From Verrucomicrobiales bacterium (GTDB taxonomy: Bacteria > Verrucomicrobiota > Verrucomicrobiia > Verrucomicrobiales > V1-33), in the NCBI GenBank assembly GCA_023253575.1, contig JALRGB010000681.1, positions 1 to 8,035 of the forward strand: a stretch of 8,035 nt of DNA, given 5' to 3'. Of the stretch, positions 7,313 through 8,035 are shown piece by piece (the stretch's first letter is position 1; the number at the start of each line of letters is the position of its first letter). The position numbers and the translations under genes were made by a program. The notes under the pieces are model-generated. The model made no database searches. It was not told the origin of the DNA and worked only from the letters and a program-made list of their open reading frames with translations.

Positions 7313-8035
7313 TTAGGTGGCGGCCACCCGCTTTTGCCAGAGCAAGCTGGCCGCCAGCAGGACAGCCCAGCCCGCCGCCCATTCCAACTTGAGCTGGGCG
7401 ATAAAAAGGGCATCCACGACCACAATACCGGCCAACATCTTGGCTACCGCCGCCCCCACCCGGCCAGGATCAGCCCGATGCGTGAGTCGGCCCCACACGT
7501 GCGCCGCGCCCAGCCCAAATAAAAATGCGGCAAAAAGGAAATCGCGGAAATCAGCCCGCTCCAGCCGGTTGAACCACCACGTTCCCACCAGCGGCATCAT
7601 CACTAAGACCAGACCAGACCATGGAACACGACCACCCACCGCCTCCCCGCGGGCCACCAACGTCAACCCCATGATGTAGGCAAAAAGCGCCGACAACCAC
7701 AATACCACCCCGGAATCCGGCGGCCACCAAAAACCAGCCATCGAGGCCGCCGCCCAACCGAGGAAAACCCGACACAATCCCATCGGAATCACAGCCCAAG
7801 ACGATCGCTTATGACTCCAGTCGTAAATCAAAATACTCACCACCAGCGCCATCACCAGCGGCCAAACACACCCCGCCCCCAAAAGACACCCCACCCCAAC
7901 CGCAAGTTCCACCCCACCAAGAATCCAAACCGCTCGCTCCGAAATCAAACCCGCCGGGATCGGTCGACCGGGCCGATGACGACGGTCCCATCGCGCATCA
8001 AAAGCATCATTGAGCGTGCAGCCGCCCGCATAGGC
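7313..8035 (-). CDS. eboC: EboC-like UbiA-family prenyltransferase, 5' end beyond the window
   Basis: The C-terminal 240 residues of a membrane prenyltransferase; the frame is open to the right edge. It starts with the UbiA signature NDAFDARWD (N9, D10, D13, D17 of the visible part), followed by R-P-x-R-P-I-P-x-G (21-29), which binds Mg-prenyl diphosphate. A second motif, YDWSHK (71-76) with MGLCR (85-89), matches the EboC form of the second aspartate region and separates it from typical UbiA or MenA. Seven or eight hydrophobic segments follow (about 35-55, 57-71, 83-103, 109-129, 139-153, 165-182, 194-214, 217-233). EboC is presumed to attach an isoprenoid to an ebo-pathway product at the inner membrane; the acceptor is unknown. 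About 50 to 60 N-terminal residues should lie to the right. A TTG at 7948 is not the start, since the signature lies upstream of it. Third codon positions are rich in G and T. The PhoD-like gene follows after 4 nt. Confidence 0.85.
   Translation of the reverse strand, partial: AYAGGCTLNDAFDARWDRRHRPGRPIPAGLISERAVWILGGVELAVGVGCLLGAGCVWPLVMALVVSILIYDWSHKRSSWAVIPMGLCRVFLGWAAASMAGFWWPPDSGVVLWLSALFAYIMGLTLVARGEAVGGRVPWSGLVLVMMPLVGTWWFNRLERADFRDFLFAAFLFGLGAAHVWGRLTHRADPGRVGAAVAKMLAGIVVVDALFIAQLKLEWAAGWAVLLAASLLWQKRVAAT

Noticed and set aside
7309..7425. Upstream in-frame start for the PhoD-like protein (ATG at 7425, 39 more residues)
   Set aside because: The extension lies inside the eboC coding region in another frame, looks like random protein, and would bury the Tat signal. 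ATG 7308 puts the signal at the N-terminus.
7313..7948. TTG at 7948 as the start of the membrane protein
   Set aside because: The frame stays open to 8035, and the residues before the TTG carry the UbiA signature NDxxDxxxD...RPxRPIP, so the gene starts outside the window.
1..8035. Transposase, insertion-sequence ends, CRISPR repeats, tRNA or att sites that might explain the split cluster
   Set aside because: I saw no transposase-like coding, terminal inverted repeats, regular direct repeats or tRNA cloverleaf in the window.

Overview
The window reads as a high-GC bacterial chromosome, most likely from the Verrucomicrobiota. The main reason is the 1757-residue secreted protein. It combines lamin-tail, chitobiase-C-like and CotH-kinase domains, and ends in a calcium-loop module with a final FFRLRAN, a combination typical of that phylum (with Planctomycetota as the alternative). 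No rRNA, tRNA or taxonomic marker is present, so this placement is an inference.

There are four protein genes. From the right edge, on the minus strand: (i) the 3' part of a UbiA-family prenyltransferase recognisable as EboC (7313-8035, continues past 8035); (ii) 4 nt after its stop, a Tat-exported PhoD-like metallophosphatase (5950-7308); (iii) at the left edge, the first 132 codons of a dehydroquinate-synthase-like sugar phosphate cyclase recognisable as EboD (1-398, continues past position 1). On the plus strand, between the phosphatase and eboD, lies one 5.3-kb gene (644-5917) for the giant secreted multidomain protein. It is divergent from eboD and convergent with the phosphatase gene.

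The biological point is the ebo cluster. EboC and EboD belong to a six-gene set (eboA-F) known from cyanobacteria, Pseudomonas, Bacteroidetes and some algal plastids. It is linked to scytonemin precursor export and to nematode repellence, but its chemical product is unknown. Elsewhere eboC and eboD normally lie next to each other. Here about 6.9 kb separates them: a phosphatase that looks translationally coupled to eboC, and a large antisense cell-surface gene with its own promoter. eboA/B may lie beyond the right edge and eboE/F beyond the left edge, but that cannot be seen here.

The only sizeable non-coding stretch is 399-643 (245 bp). It holds a good -35/-10 pair whose predicted start is exactly the A of the large gene's ATG (a leaderless mRNA), a perfect 6-bp inverted repeat around the -10 box, and a 23-nt polypyrimidine tract with eight consecutive C. 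The convergent gap 5918-5949 (32 bp) shows no terminator hairpin. The plus strand is C-rich and the minus strand G-rich throughout, so the ebo genes and the phosphatase probably lie on the leading replication strand and the giant gene on the lagging strand.
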